64,000 nucleotides of DNA from the NCBI RefSeq assembly GCF_019139535.1, contig NZ_CP077073.1, forward strand, positions 1,306,001 to 1,370,000, given 5' to 3'. The notes beneath the pieces were generated by a model that saw nothing but the letters and a program-made list of their open reading frames with translations, was not told the DNA's origin and searched no databases. The position numbers and the translations under genes were made by a program. Below, piece by piece: positions 55,254 to 64,000 of the stretch (positions within the stretch are counted from its first letter, which is position 1; every line of letters starts with the position of its first letter). Origin of the DNA: Pseudomonas muyukensis. Lineage in GTDB: Bacteria > Pseudomonadota > Gammaproteobacteria > Pseudomonadales > Pseudomonadaceae.

Positions 55254-55401
55254 GCACATGGGGCGCGTTCAGGCGCGCTTCGAGCAAGGCGACGAAGGCC
55301 CGCGCCTCGGCTTCGTTGCGAAAACTCACCACGTGCTGGTCCAGCTGGACCTGCCACGGGCAAGCAGGGTTTCGGTTCGACGCACTGACGACAATCTTCA
55401 T
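55204..55401 (-). CDS. Small protein of unknown function (65 residues)
   Basis: The protein starts MKIVVSASNRNPACPWQVQLDQHVVSF and contains EAEARAFVALLEARLN, a compact alpha/beta pattern with no signal peptide. The start is supported by GGAGGTG seven bases upstream, one of the strongest ribosome-binding sites in the window. It converges on and overlaps the end of the Bcr-type gene by 50 bases. No function can be assigned. Confidence 0.65.
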   Translation of the reverse strand: MKIVVSASNRNPACPWQVQLDQHVVSFRNEAEARAFVALLEARLNAPHVLTPSAWPASAGSALRH

Positions 55402-55457
55402 CGTGATTCACCTCCAGTGAGCGACAGCCGATGAAGTTTAGCGCCACCCCAGGCTCT

Positions 55458-55498
55458 CGCCATGACCGGGATCACTACCCTGACTGACGGTCATGGCG
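55458..55498. promoter_or_regulatory. Inverted repeat CGCCATGACCG / CGGTCATGGCG
   Basis: Two exact 11-base complementary arms (55458-55468 and 55488-55498) are separated by 19 bases. They lie just upstream of the small gene's probable promoter. A two-site operator or a structured RNA are both possible. Confidence 0.5.
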
Positions 55499-55696
55499 GG
55501 TTGGGGGAGGGGAGCTTTCTGCATTGCGTCGGGTAATTGTTGTACGCAGCTGTAGGAATTGTTGGTGTCTGCCGTCGGGCGACCTGGTCCCACGTTGCCG
55601 CAGCCGCTGTATCACGGGCGACCAGCCGATTCGCCGCGTCGCCGCGAGGGTGCCCTCAGGGCGGTCAGCGGCGATCCTACAGGGCTCGGCAGGTCA

Positions 55697-55716
55697 ACCA
55701 CGAGTGGTCTTATACT
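55697..55716 (+). promoter_or_regulatory. Probable promoter and operator of the ArsR-like gene
   Basis: The palindrome ACCACGAGTGGT (arms ACCAC/GTGGT, 55697-55708) is followed by TATACT (55711-55716), a good -10 box, 62 bases before the start codon. The palindrome lies in the -35 to -10 spacer, the usual place for an autorepressing ArsR protein. Confidence 0.5.
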
Positions 55717-55777
55717 GCCCCGGCATCGCGCCATTACCCCGCCTACCAGCCGAGATTCATCAGGGAGCTTCAGGTTC

Positions 55778-57471
<1,694 letters not shown>

Positions 57472-57474
57472 CTA

Positions 57475-57511
57475 CAGGGCCTGGCCGGGCAATGCGCCCG
57501 GCCAGGCCCTG
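57475..57511 (-). terminator. Strong intercistronic hairpin between 8-oxoguanine and adenine deaminase genes
   Basis: A perfect 16-bp stem CAGGGCCTGGCCGGGC (57475-57490 with 57496-57511) and 5-base loop. No T-tract follows on either strand, so it may pause or trim the mRNA rather than terminate fully. It lies 5 bases past the upstream gene's stop. Confidence 0.6.
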
Positions 57512-57516
57512 GTTCG

Positions 57517-58872
57517 TCAACCGGCGATCAGCTGGGCGGCGGCCTGGCGGTGGTTGGCGATCAGGCCCTGCACGTCGAGGCCCTCGATCTGGCCGTCGAT
57601 GACCCGCCACTGGCCGCCGACCATCACCCGGTCGGCACGGTCGGCGCCGCACAGCAGCAAGGCTGAAAGTGGGTCGTGGCTGCCGGAGAAGCGCAGTTCG
57701 TCGAGCTTGAACAGCGCAAGGTCGGCCTGCTTGCCCACGGCCAGCTCGCCGATATCGCCGCGCCCCAGCAACTTGGCCGAGCCCCGGGTCGCCCAGCCCA
57801 GGGCGCGTTCCGGCGTGATCAGCTCGGCGCCGTAACGCAGGCGCTGCAGATACAGGGCCTGGCGCGCCTCGAGGATCATGTTCGAGGCGTCGTTGGAGGC
57901 CGAACCGTCCACCCCCAGGCCAACCGTCGCGCCTGCGCCATCCAGTTCCACGGTCGGGCAGATGCCCGAGGCCAGGCGCATGTTCGAGCTCGGGCAGTGG
58001 CAGATGCCGGTGCCGGCGGCGCCGAGGCGGGCGATCTCGTCGGGGTTGAAGTGGATGCCGTGGGCCAGCCAGGTGCGTGGGCCGAGCCAGCCGACGCTGT
58101 CGAGGTAGTCGACGGTTCGCAGGCCGAAGCGCTGCAGGCAGAAGTCTTCTTCGTCGAGGGTTTCGGCCAGGTGGGTGTGCAGGCGCACGTCCAGTTCCTC
58201 GGCAAGGTCGGCGCTGGCCCGCATGATCTCGGGGGTGACCGAGAACGGCGAGCAGGGCGCCAGGGCGATCTGGATGCGCGCGCCGTCGCCACGCTCGTGG
58301 TAGCTGTGGATAAGGCGCTGGCTGTCGGCGAGGATCACCTCGCCTTGCTGCACGGTCTGTTGCGGCGGCAGGCCGCCATCTTTCTCGCCCAGGCTCATCG
58401 AGCCGCGGGTGAGCATGGCGCGCATGCCCAGCTTGCGCACCGCCTCGACCTGCACGTCGATGGCGTTGTCCAGGCCTTCGGGGAACAGGTAATGGTGGTC
58501 GGCGGCGGTGGTGCAGCCGGACAACAGCAGCTCGGCCAGGGCGACCTGGCTGGCCAGCTCGAGCTTGGCCGGGGTCAGGCGCGCCCACACCGGGTAGAGG
58601 GTCTTGAGCCAGGGGAACAGGGGCTGGTTGACCACCGGCGCCCAGGCCCGGGTGAGGGTCTGATAGAAGTGATGGTGGGTGTTGATCAGGCCGGGCAATA
58701 CCACGTGCTCACGGGCATCGAACACCTGGTCGCAAGGGGCGCTGGGGGCTTGGCCGGGGCCAAGCAGCTCGGTGATGCGGCCGTCTTCGATGACCAGCCC
58801 GCCACGGGCGTCGGCGGCGTTGGCGGTGAAGATGGCAAGGGGGGATTTCAACCAGGTACGGGTCGCAGGCAT
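57517..58872 (-). CDS. 8-oxoguanine deaminase (amidohydrolase)
   Basis: Deaminates 8-oxoguanine to urate, removing an oxidised base. The 451-residue amidohydrolase has the metal motif NTHHHFYQT, then HTHLAET, HGIH and GVDGSASND segments. It closely follows the layout of P. aeruginosa PA0142, whose activity was shown experimentally. The ATG at 58872 follows AGGAG. It lies upstream of add, so the two deaminases probably work together. A DnaA-box sequence lies inside at 58305-58313. Confidence 0.9.
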   Translation of the reverse strand: MPATRTWLKSPLAIFTANAADARGGLVIEDGRITELLGPGQAPSAPCDQVFDAREHVVLPGLINTHHHFYQTLTRAWAPVVNQPLFPWLKTLYPVWARLTPAKLELASQVALAELLLSGCTTAADHHYLFPEGLDNAIDVQVEAVRKLGMRAMLTRGSMSLGEKDGGLPPQQTVQQGEVILADSQRLIHSYHERGDGARIQIALAPCSPFSVTPEIMRASADLAEELDVRLHTHLAETLDEEDFCLQRFGLRTVDYLDSVGWLGPRTWLAHGIHFNPDEIARLGAAGTGICHCPSSNMRLASGICPTVELDGAGATVGLGVDGSASNDASNMILEARQALYLQRLRYGAELITPERALGWATRGSAKLLGRGDIGELAVGKQADLALFKLDELRFSGSHDPLSALLLCGADRADRVMVGGQWRVIDGQIEGLDVQGLIANHRQAAAQLIAG

Positions 58873-58992
58873 GGTGCCGGCTCCTCTGAAAGTGGGTTCA
58901 GGTTAGCCAGCTCAGTGTTGCCCTGTCTGCTGATCCAGGTTCGCCGCGGGGGCGAGGCTTGGAGTCTACTGCCTCGCTACGCGGCTTTCAAT

Positions 58993-59679
58993 TCACCAGG
59001 TCAGCGTCTGGCCCTGGTAGTCGATGAAGCGCAGGCCGCCGTTGCCGCTGTGCGCCTTGACCTGCGCAAGCATGCCGCGGGTGCTGGTGAGCACGTCGAT
59101 CTCGGCGTTCTCGCCGCCCATGTCGGTCTTCACCCAGCCAGGGTGCATGGCCAGCACGCACAGGTCCGGGCGCTGCAACTCGACCACGAAGCTGTTGATC
59201 ATCGAGTTGAGCGCGGCCTTGCTGGCCTTGTACAGGCAGATCTCGCCGCCGTCGGGGATGGTCACGCTACCCAGGATCGAGCTCATGAACGCCAGTACAC
59301 CGCTGCCTTGGCGTACCTGGCCGGCCAGGCGGCGGGCGACCCGGATCGGTGCCACGGCGTTGGTCATGAACAACTCGCCAAGTTGCAGCAGTTGCACGTT
59401 TTCCAAATTCTGGGGCAGCGGGCCCATTACCCCGGCGTTGACGAATACCAGGTCGAATACCTCGCCTTGCAGGCGTTGCTTGAGGCCGTCGAGTTGCGCG
59501 GTGTCGTTCATCTCCAGGCGCTCGATGCGCACACCGGGTACTTCGGCCAGCGCGCCGGGCTTTTGCGGATCACGCACGGTGGCGACGACGTTCCAGCCAT
59601 CCTCGTGCAGGCGTTGCACCAGGCCGAGGCCCAGGCCTCGTGAGGCGCCGATGATCAGGGCGGTTTTCTGTGCGGTCAT
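58993..59679 (-). CDS. Short-chain dehydrogenase/reductase, CsgA-like
   Basis: NAD(P)-dependent oxidoreductase of unknown substrate. The 228-residue protein has cofactor motif IGASRGLG, structural VNAGVM, catalytic Ser in MSSILGS and Tyr/Lys in YKASKAAL, then HPGWVKTDMGG. The last segments are typical of the C-factor (CsgA-like) SDR group. The ATG at 59679 follows AGGAGC. The 371-base upstream gap holds DnaA boxes and palindromes. Confidence 0.9.
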   Translation of the reverse strand: MTAQKTALIIGASRGLGLGLVQRLHEDGWNVVATVRDPQKPGALAEVPGVRIERLEMNDTAQLDGLKQRLQGEVFDLVFVNAGVMGPLPQNLENVQLLQLGELFMTNAVAPIRVARRLAGQVRQGSGVLAFMSSILGSVTIPDGGEICLYKASKAALNSMINSFVVELQRPDLCVLAMHPGWVKTDMGGENAEIDVLTSTRGMLAQVKAHSGNGGLRFIDYQGQTLTW

Positions 59680-59812
59680 TGCGGGGCTCCTGAAAAGCTG
59701 AGTGCTGGCTCAGGAGCATACTCCAGAGCAGGGCTCGATGCCCGCCTGGTCAAGAAGTGATCAATGTTGCCGGAGCCCCGTGATTGCGGGGCCTGGCGCA
59801 TTGCCTCACGGG

Positions 59813-59849
59813 TTATCCACAGGCTGCTCCACAGTATTTGTGTGCAAGC
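59813..59849 (+). promoter_or_regulatory. DnaA box unit A
   Basis: TTATCCACA (59813-59821) is a perfect match to the E. coli DnaA consensus. It is followed by CCACAG and TTGTGTGCAAG, a partial inverted repeat shared with unit B. Confidence 0.7.
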
Positions 59850-60012
59850 GCAACGCCTTGAAATAGGTTGTCCGGGGCGCTATTTCGCCCGCCGGCTGGG
59901 GATAACTAACTGACCCCGTTCGGTTTACCCGCCTGTCACACAGGTGTGATCAAAATATGATCAAAGCCTCGCAGGCCTTGCTGGTAAAGGCCTGTGGTGA
60001 AATGCCCCAAGC

Positions 60013-60049
60013 TTATCCACAGGCACGCCCACAGTGGTTGTGGGCAACC
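60013..60049 (+). promoter_or_regulatory. DnaA box unit B
   Basis: TTATCCACA (60013-60021), then CCCACAGTGGTTGTGGGCAA. The CCCACA / TGTGGG arms can form a hairpin right after the yigZ stop codon, so the unit may also help end yigZ transcription. Confidence 0.7.
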
Positions 60050-60050
60050 T

Positions 60051-60635
60051 TCAACGGCGCTCGAGCAGGATCCGCCCGCGGCTGAGGTCGGCCAGTTGCT
60101 GTTGCAGGGTATCCAGGTGCGTATCCCCCAGGGCGATCTGCAGCTCGACGCCATTGGCGGTGAACTGTTCGTCCAGTACCAGCCCATCCACCTCGGCCAG
60201 GCGCAGCTTGAGCAGCGCCAGCTCGCTGAAGCTGCAACTGCAGCTGAATTCGCTACGATGCACCAGCAGCCGCTTCGGCGCCTGCTGCAGGCACTTGTTG
60301 GCACCGCCGCCGTAGGCGCGGGCCAGGCCGCCTGTGCCTAGCTGGATGCCGCCATACCAACGGATCACCAGCACCACGACCTGATCGCAATCCTGGGCCT
60401 CGATGGCGGCGAGGATCGGCCGGCCGGCAGTGCCGCCGGGTTCGCCATCGTCACTGCTGCGGTACTGGGCACCGAGTTTCCAGGCCCAGCAGTTGTGGGT
60501 GGCCGCCAGGTCGCTGTGGCGTTCGATGAAGGCCATCGCCTCGGCAGCGCTGCTGATCGGGCCGGCGAGGGTGATGAAGCGGCTCTTGCGAATGTCCTCG
60601 CGGAACTCGCAGAGCTCGAGCAGGGTAGAAGGCAT
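60051..60635 (-). CDS. yigZ: YigZ/IMPACT family protein
   Basis: Relative of eukaryotic IMPACT, of unclear role in bacteria. The 194-residue protein has the UPF0029 N-terminal domain (KSRFITLAGPISSAAEAMAFI, SDDGEPGGTAGRPIL, VVLVIRWYGGIQLGTGGLARAY) and a C-terminal ferredoxin-like DUF1949-type domain. The ATG at 60635 begins the expected sequence. It lies nine bases after the TetR gene's stop on the same strand. Confidence 0.92.
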   Translation of the reverse strand: MPSTLLELCEFREDIRKSRFITLAGPISSAAEAMAFIERHSDLAATHNCWAWKLGAQYRSSDDGEPGGTAGRPILAAIEAQDCDQVVVLVIRWYGGIQLGTGGLARAYGGGANKCLQQAPKRLLVHRSEFSCSCSFSELALLKLRLAEVDGLVLDEQFTANGVELQIALGDTHLDTLQQQLADLSRGRILLERR

Positions 60636-60644
60636 AGGTCCGGG

Positions 60645-61307
60645 TCAGGCGGGCGTGGTGATGCCGCAGCCTTTGAGAATGATGTGGATAAGGTTGTTGC
60701 TGGCGTCTTCCATGTCCTGCTTGGTCAGGCGGCTGCGGCCGGTGACCTGGCAGATCTGGGTGGCGAAGTCGGCATAGTGCTGGGTGCTGCCCCAGAGCAG
60801 GAAGATCAGGTGCACCGGGTCGACCCGGTCCATCTTGCCAGCGTCAATCCAGGCCTGGAACACCGCGGCGCGGCCACGGAACCAGTCGCGGTAGTCGGCG
60901 CTGAAGTACTCGCTCAGGCACTCGCCGCCGCTGATCACTTCCATGGCGAAGATCCGCGAGGCCTGCGGGTTGCGCCGGGAGAACTCCATCTTGGTGCGAA
61001 TGTAGTGGCTCAGCGCTTCGGCCGGGTCGTCCTCGACGCTCAAGGCGTTGAAGGTGCTGTCCCACAACTCGATGATGTTGCTCAGCACGGCGATGTACAG
61101 GCCCAGCTTGTTGGTGAAGTAGTAGTGCAGGTTGGCCTTGGGCAACCCGGCCTTGAGCGCGATGGTGTTCATGCTCGTGCCCTTGTAGCCGTGGCGGGCG
61201 AATTCGTCTTCGGCGGCCTGGATGATGGCCTGCTCGTTCTTCTGGCGGATGCGGCCGGCGGGCTTGCCCGAGGCGGGGGAGCGATGCGCAGGGACTTCTA
61301 GGGTCAT
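60645..61307 (-). CDS. TetR family regulator, RutR-like C-terminal domain
   Basis: The 220-residue protein has a TetR helix-turn-helix (EFARHGYKGTSMNTIALKAGLPKANLHYYFTNK, seen as GTSMNTIALKAGLPKANLHYYF) and a YcdC/RutR-type ligand domain (FSRRNPQASRIFAMEV, LIFLLWGSTQHYADF). The family often governs pyrimidine or purine and beta-amino acid catabolism, and bauA and the purine deaminases are near, so such a role is plausible. The ATG at 61307 is used; an upstream in-frame start would add 21 residues. A DnaA box lies within the coding part at 60683-60691. Confidence 0.88.
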   Translation of the reverse strand: MTLEVPAHRSPASGKPAGRIRQKNEQAIIQAAEDEFARHGYKGTSMNTIALKAGLPKANLHYYFTNKLGLYIAVLSNIIELWDSTFNALSVEDDPAEALSHYIRTKMEFSRRNPQASRIFAMEVISGGECLSEYFSADYRDWFRGRAAVFQAWIDAGKMDRVDPVHLIFLLWGSTQHYADFATQICQVTGRSRLTKQDMEDASNNLIHIILKGCGITTPA

Positions 61308-61392
61308 GGACGATTCCGGACGGGTCGTTACGAATGTCCGACAGATTACCTGCCTGTGCCGAAGTGACAAGCATTTGCGGCTCAGATGAGTA

Positions 61393-62310
61393 TCAACGTG
61401 TCGCAGCCAGGTTTTGCAAAAAGCTTTCCAGCACCAGGTTCGGTCGCCGGCCCTTGCGGGTCACCCAGCTCAGGCCCAGGTCGTAGAAGCGCTGCGCAGG
61501 CTTGAGCGCGCGCAGGCGGCCTTGTTGCACCCAGAAGCTGGCGTAGTGGTCGGGCAGGTAGCCGATGTAGCGCCCGGTCAGGATCAGGAAGGCCATGCCT
61601 TCACGGTCCGAGGCGCTGGCGGTGCAGTGCAGGGCCTGGTAGTGCGCCTGGATATCGGCGGGCAGGCGGAAGGTTGGGGCGATGGCATCCTGGCTGTTCA
61701 GGCGCAGGTCGTCGACCTGCTGGTCATCGGCATAGAACAGCGGGTGGCCGACCGCGCAGTAGAGCAGCGAGCGCTCGCTGTACAGCGGCTGATACTCAAG
61801 CCCGGACAGCGGGCTGGTCTGTGGCACCACGCCGACATGCAGGCTGCCGTCGAGCACGCCATGCTCGACCTGGCTCGGGGCGATCATGCGGATCTGGATG
61901 CGCACGTCCGGGCCGCGGTCCTTCAACTCGGCCAGGGCGTGGGTGATGCGCATGTGCGGCAGGGTTACCAGGTTGTCGGTGAGGCCGATGTTCAGTTCGC
62001 CGCGCAAATGCTGGTGCAGCCCGTTGACCTCGGTGCGAAAGCTCTCCAGGGCGCTGAGCAGTTGCAGGGCCGAGTGGTACACCTCGCGACCTTCCTCGGT
62101 CAGCGAAAACCCCGCGCGCCCGCGCTGGCACAGGCGCAGGCCGAGCCGTTGCTCCAGGTCGTTCATCTGCTGGCTGATCGCCGAACGGCCGATGCCCAGA
62201 ACGTTCTCCGCCGCCGAGAAACCGCCGCATTCCACCACGCTGCGGTAGATTTTCAGCAAGCGGATATCGAAATCGCTGACCTGAGCGAGGGGATCGGGAC
62301 GTCGGCTCAT
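61393..62310 (-). CDS. LysR family regulator divergent from bauA
   Basis: The 305-residue protein has an N-terminal LysR helix-turn-helix (FSAAENVLGIGRSAISQQMNDLEQRLGLRL in part) and a periplasmic-binding-like effector domain from about 95. Its start is 119 bases from that of bauA in divergent orientation, so it most likely controls bauA-mmsA, perhaps in response to beta-alanine or a related amine. The ATG at 62310 gives a normal length. Confidence 0.9.
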   Translation of the reverse strand: MSRRPDPLAQVSDFDIRLLKIYRSVVECGGFSAAENVLGIGRSAISQQMNDLEQRLGLRLCQRGRAGFSLTEEGREVYHSALQLLSALESFRTEVNGLHQHLRGELNIGLTDNLVTLPHMRITHALAELKDRGPDVRIQIRMIAPSQVEHGVLDGSLHVGVVPQTSPLSGLEYQPLYSERSLLYCAVGHPLFYADDQQVDDLRLNSQDAIAPTFRLPADIQAHYQALHCTASASDREGMAFLILTGRYIGYLPDHYASFWVQQGRLRALKPAQRFYDLGLSWVTRKGRRPNLVLESFLQNLAATR

Positions 62311-62429
62311 ATGTTTAGCCCGCTGCGGAATGAAGGTTAGAAATGTTGGGTTTTCTGGACTTTATCGCCGTGCCAATTTAGCTGCAACAACATCCATCGT
62401 TGCCTAATCGTCTTTCGAGGAACCGCCCG

Positions 62430-63776
62430 ATGAACATGCCCGAGACCGTCCACACCGGTATCGCCAGCCAGCTCAAGCTGGACGCCCACTGGATGCCCTA
62501 CACCGCCAACCGCAACTTCCAGCGCGACCCGCGCCTGATCGTCGCGGCCGAAGGCAATTACCTGGTCGACGACAAGGGCCGCAAGGTGTTCGATGCCCTC
62601 TCGGGCCTGTGGACCTGCGGCGCCGGGCACACCCGCAAGGAGATCAGCGAGGCGGTCGCTCGCCAGGTCGCCACCCTCGACTACTCGCCGGCCTTCCAGT
62701 TCGGCCACCCGCTGGCGTTCCAGTTGGCTGAGAAAATCGCCAACCTGGTGCCGGGCGATCTCAACCACGTGTTCTTCACCAACTCCGGCTCCGAGTGCGC
62801 CGACACCGCGCTGAAGATGGTGCGTGCCTACTGGCGCCTGAAAGGCCAGGCCACCAAGACCAAGATCATCGGCCGTGCCCGCGGCTACCACGGGGTGAAC
62901 ATCGCCGGCACCAGCCTGGGCGGCGTCAACGGCAACCGCAAGCTGTTCGGCCAACTGCTGGACGTCGACCACCTGCCGCACACCGTGCTGCCGGCCAACG
63001 TGTTCAGCAAGGGCATGCCGGAAGAGGGCGGTATCGCCCTGGCCGACGAAATGCTCAAGCTGATCGAGCTGCATGACGCCTCGAACATCGCCGCGGTGAT
63101 CGTCGAGCCGCTGGCCGGCTCGGCTGGCGTGCTGCCACCGCCCAAGGGTTACCTCAAGCGCCTGCGCGAGATCTGCACCCAGCACAATATCCTGCTGATC
63201 TTCGACGAAGTGATCACAGGCTTTGGCCGCATGGGCGCAATGACCGGTGCCGAAGCCTTCGGCGTGACCCCAGACCTGATGTGCATCGCCAAGCAGGTCA
63301 CCAACGGTGCCATTCCGATGGGCGCGGTGATCGCCACCGGCGAGATCTACCAGACCTTCATGAACCAGCCGACGCCCGAATACGCGGTGGAATTCCCCCA
63401 CGGCTACACCTATTCGGCGCACCCGGTGGCCTGCGCCGCCGGTATCGCTGCGCTGGACTTGCTGCAAAAGGAAAACCTGGTGCAGTCCGCCGCCGCGCTG
63501 GCGCCGCACTTCGAGCAGCTGTTGCACGGGCTCAAGGGCAGCAAGAACATCGTCGACATCCGCAACTACGGCCTGGCCGGCGCCATCCAGATCGCCGCGC
63601 GCGACGGTGATGCCATTGTCCGCCCGTACGAGGCGGCCATGAAGCTGTGGCAAGCCGGCTTCTATGTGCGCTATGGCGGCGACACCCTGCAGTTCGGGCC
63701 GACCTTCAATACCCAGCCGCAGGAGCTGGACCGCCTGTTCGACGCCGTGGGCGAAGCCCTGAACAAGGTCGACTGA
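62430..63776 (+). CDS. bauA: Omega-amino acid (beta-alanine):pyruvate transaminase
   Basis: Class III PLP transaminase converting beta-alanine and pyruvate to malonate semialdehyde and alanine. The 448-residue protein is nearly the same as the structurally known P. putida enzyme from memory (opening MNMPETVHTGIASQLKLDAH). The PLP lysine is Lys288 in CIAKQVTNG; FDEVITGFGRMG holds the cofactor aspartate. The ATG at 62430 follows GAGGAA. The mmsA gene follows after 71 bases and takes the product to acetyl-CoA. Confidence 0.97.
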   Translation: MNMPETVHTGIASQLKLDAHWMPYTANRNFQRDPRLIVAAEGNYLVDDKGRKVFDALSGLWTCGAGHTRKEISEAVARQVATLDYSPAFQFGHPLAFQLAEKIANLVPGDLNHVFFTNSGSECADTALKMVRAYWRLKGQATKTKIIGRARGYHGVNIAGTSLGGVNGNRKLFGQLLDVDHLPHTVLPANVFSKGMPEEGGIALADEMLKLIELHDASNIAAVIVEPLAGSAGVLPPPKGYLKRLREICTQHNILLIFDEVITGFGRMGAMTGAEAFGVTPDLMCIAKQVTNGAIPMGAVIATGEIYQTFMNQPTPEYAVEFPHGYTYSAHPVACAAGIAALDLLQKENLVQSAAALAPHFEQLLHGLKGSKNIVDIRNYGLAGAIQIAARDGDAIVRPYEAAMKLWQAGFYVRYGGDTLQFGPTFNTQPQELDRLFDAVGEALNKVD

Positions 63777-63847
63777 TTTTTCCGTTTTTGACGTCAGGCG
63801 GGTGAACAGCACGCGCCTGCTTCTACCTTCTTTATCTGGAGTTCTGC

Positions 63848-64000
63848 ATGAGCATTGTTCAGCACCTGATCCACGGCGAGCTGGTCACCAAGGGCGAACG
63901 CACCGCCGATGTCTTCAACCCGTCCACCGGCCAGGCCGTGCGCAAGGTTGAACTGGCCAGCCGCGCCACCATCCAGCAAGCCATCGACTCGGCCAAGGCC
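63848..64000 (+). CDS. mmsA: Methylmalonate/malonate-semialdehyde dehydrogenase, N-terminal part (cut by window edge)
   Basis: Oxidises malonate semialdehyde or methylmalonate semialdehyde with CoA to acetyl-CoA or propionyl-CoA. Only the first 51 codons are present, starting MSIVQHLIHGELVTKGERTA and containing VFNPSTGQAVRKVELAS, which fits the family's N-terminus. The ATG at 63848 follows GGAG six bases away. Placement after bauA supports a beta-alanine catabolic operon. Confidence 0.9.
   Translation, partial: MSIVQHLIHGELVTKGERTADVFNPSTGQAVRKVELASRATIQQAIDSAKA

Larger units (their letters stand above)
55402..55777. other. Gene-free interval before the ArsR-like regulator
   Basis: The 376 bases hold the promoter of the small gene, a long-looped inverted repeat (55458-55498) and the probable promoter and operator of the regulator (55697-55716). 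Open frames across the middle (55524-55777) lack a ribosome-binding site and read as shadow frames. The middle stretch (55530-55680) has repeated GGGCGACC segments and might encode a small RNA, without direct support. Confidence 0.5.
59680..60050. other. Gene-free interval with DnaA boxes and palindromes
   Basis: This gap between the SDR start and yigZ stop has no supported gene. Two related 37-base units begin with a DnaA box at exactly 59813 and 60013, 200 bases apart, agreeing at 29 of 37 positions. Between them is a palindrome TCACACAGGTGTGA (59936-59949) that runs into two TGATCAAA copies (59947-59954, 59958-59965) one helical turn apart. Confidence 0.65.

Overview
The window is a high-GC stretch of a Pseudomonas chromosome, most likely from the P. 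putida group. Support comes from gene order (prmA-accC-accB-aroQ-dsbD-ctpL-gcbA, speA, pbpC, copA/cueR, bauA-mmsA), from protein sequences that match remembered P. putida proteins closely (BauA, YciH, PrmA), and from eight pairs of the short repeat containing GTAGGAGCGGCCTTGTGTCGCGAAAGG that P. putida scatters between genes. No tRNA, rRNA, prophage, CRISPR array or classical insertion sequence was seen.

Left third (1-24.7 kb): housekeeping genes. The minus strand carries a DUF3426 zinc-ribbon gene cut by the window edge, prmA, accC and accB (fatty-acid synthesis), aroQ (shikimate pathway), dsbD (periplasmic thiol redox), a large chemoreceptor (CtpL-like) and a diguanylate cyclase (GcbA-like). 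The plus strand then carries a DUF2333 protein, a NUDIX hydrolase, the SUI1-like factor yciH with a structured leader, and speA (arginine decarboxylase). A REP-associated transposase follows with a REP pair on each side, then a MATE exporter, an alpha-2-macroglobulin lipoprotein, a small membrane protein and penicillin-binding protein 1C.

Middle (24.7-43.2 kb): an apparent inserted block encoding a complete Flp/Tad type IVb pilus under the PprA/PprB two-component system. It holds the pilin flp co-oriented with a lone receiver protein, a divergent rcpC-rcpA-tadZ-tadA-tadB-tadC-tadD-DUF3613 operon with mostly overlapping starts and stops, the regulator pprB, prepilin peptidase fppA, a TadE-type pseudopilin, the soluble sensor kinase pprA, and tadG, whose distal part has clearly lower GC. 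At its left edge is a less familiar pair: a lipoprotein without aromatic residues in its mature part, and a TpsB/FhaC-type outer-membrane transporter. The hexamer ACTAAT occurs twice before the lipoprotein gene and twice before flp, which suggests both units share the pilus regulon.

Right third (43.2-64 kb): chromosomal backbone again. It has two DUF4136 lipoproteins with cmoM and a MazG-like gene, a hydratase/long-FabG/thiolase group arranged like htdX-fabG4-fadA2 of mycobacteria, an AraC regulator, and a copper module (cueR-copA, a small exported protein, copZ) with two matching CueR operators. Further right are a Bcr/CflA exporter, an ArsR-like regulator, adenine deaminase, 8-oxoguanine deaminase, an SDR protein, yigZ, TetR and LysR regulators, bauA (omega-amino acid:pyruvate transaminase) and the start of mmsA. 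Four perfect DnaA boxes fall within 2.4 kb around 58.3-60.7 kb, two of them in a 371-base gene-free gap.
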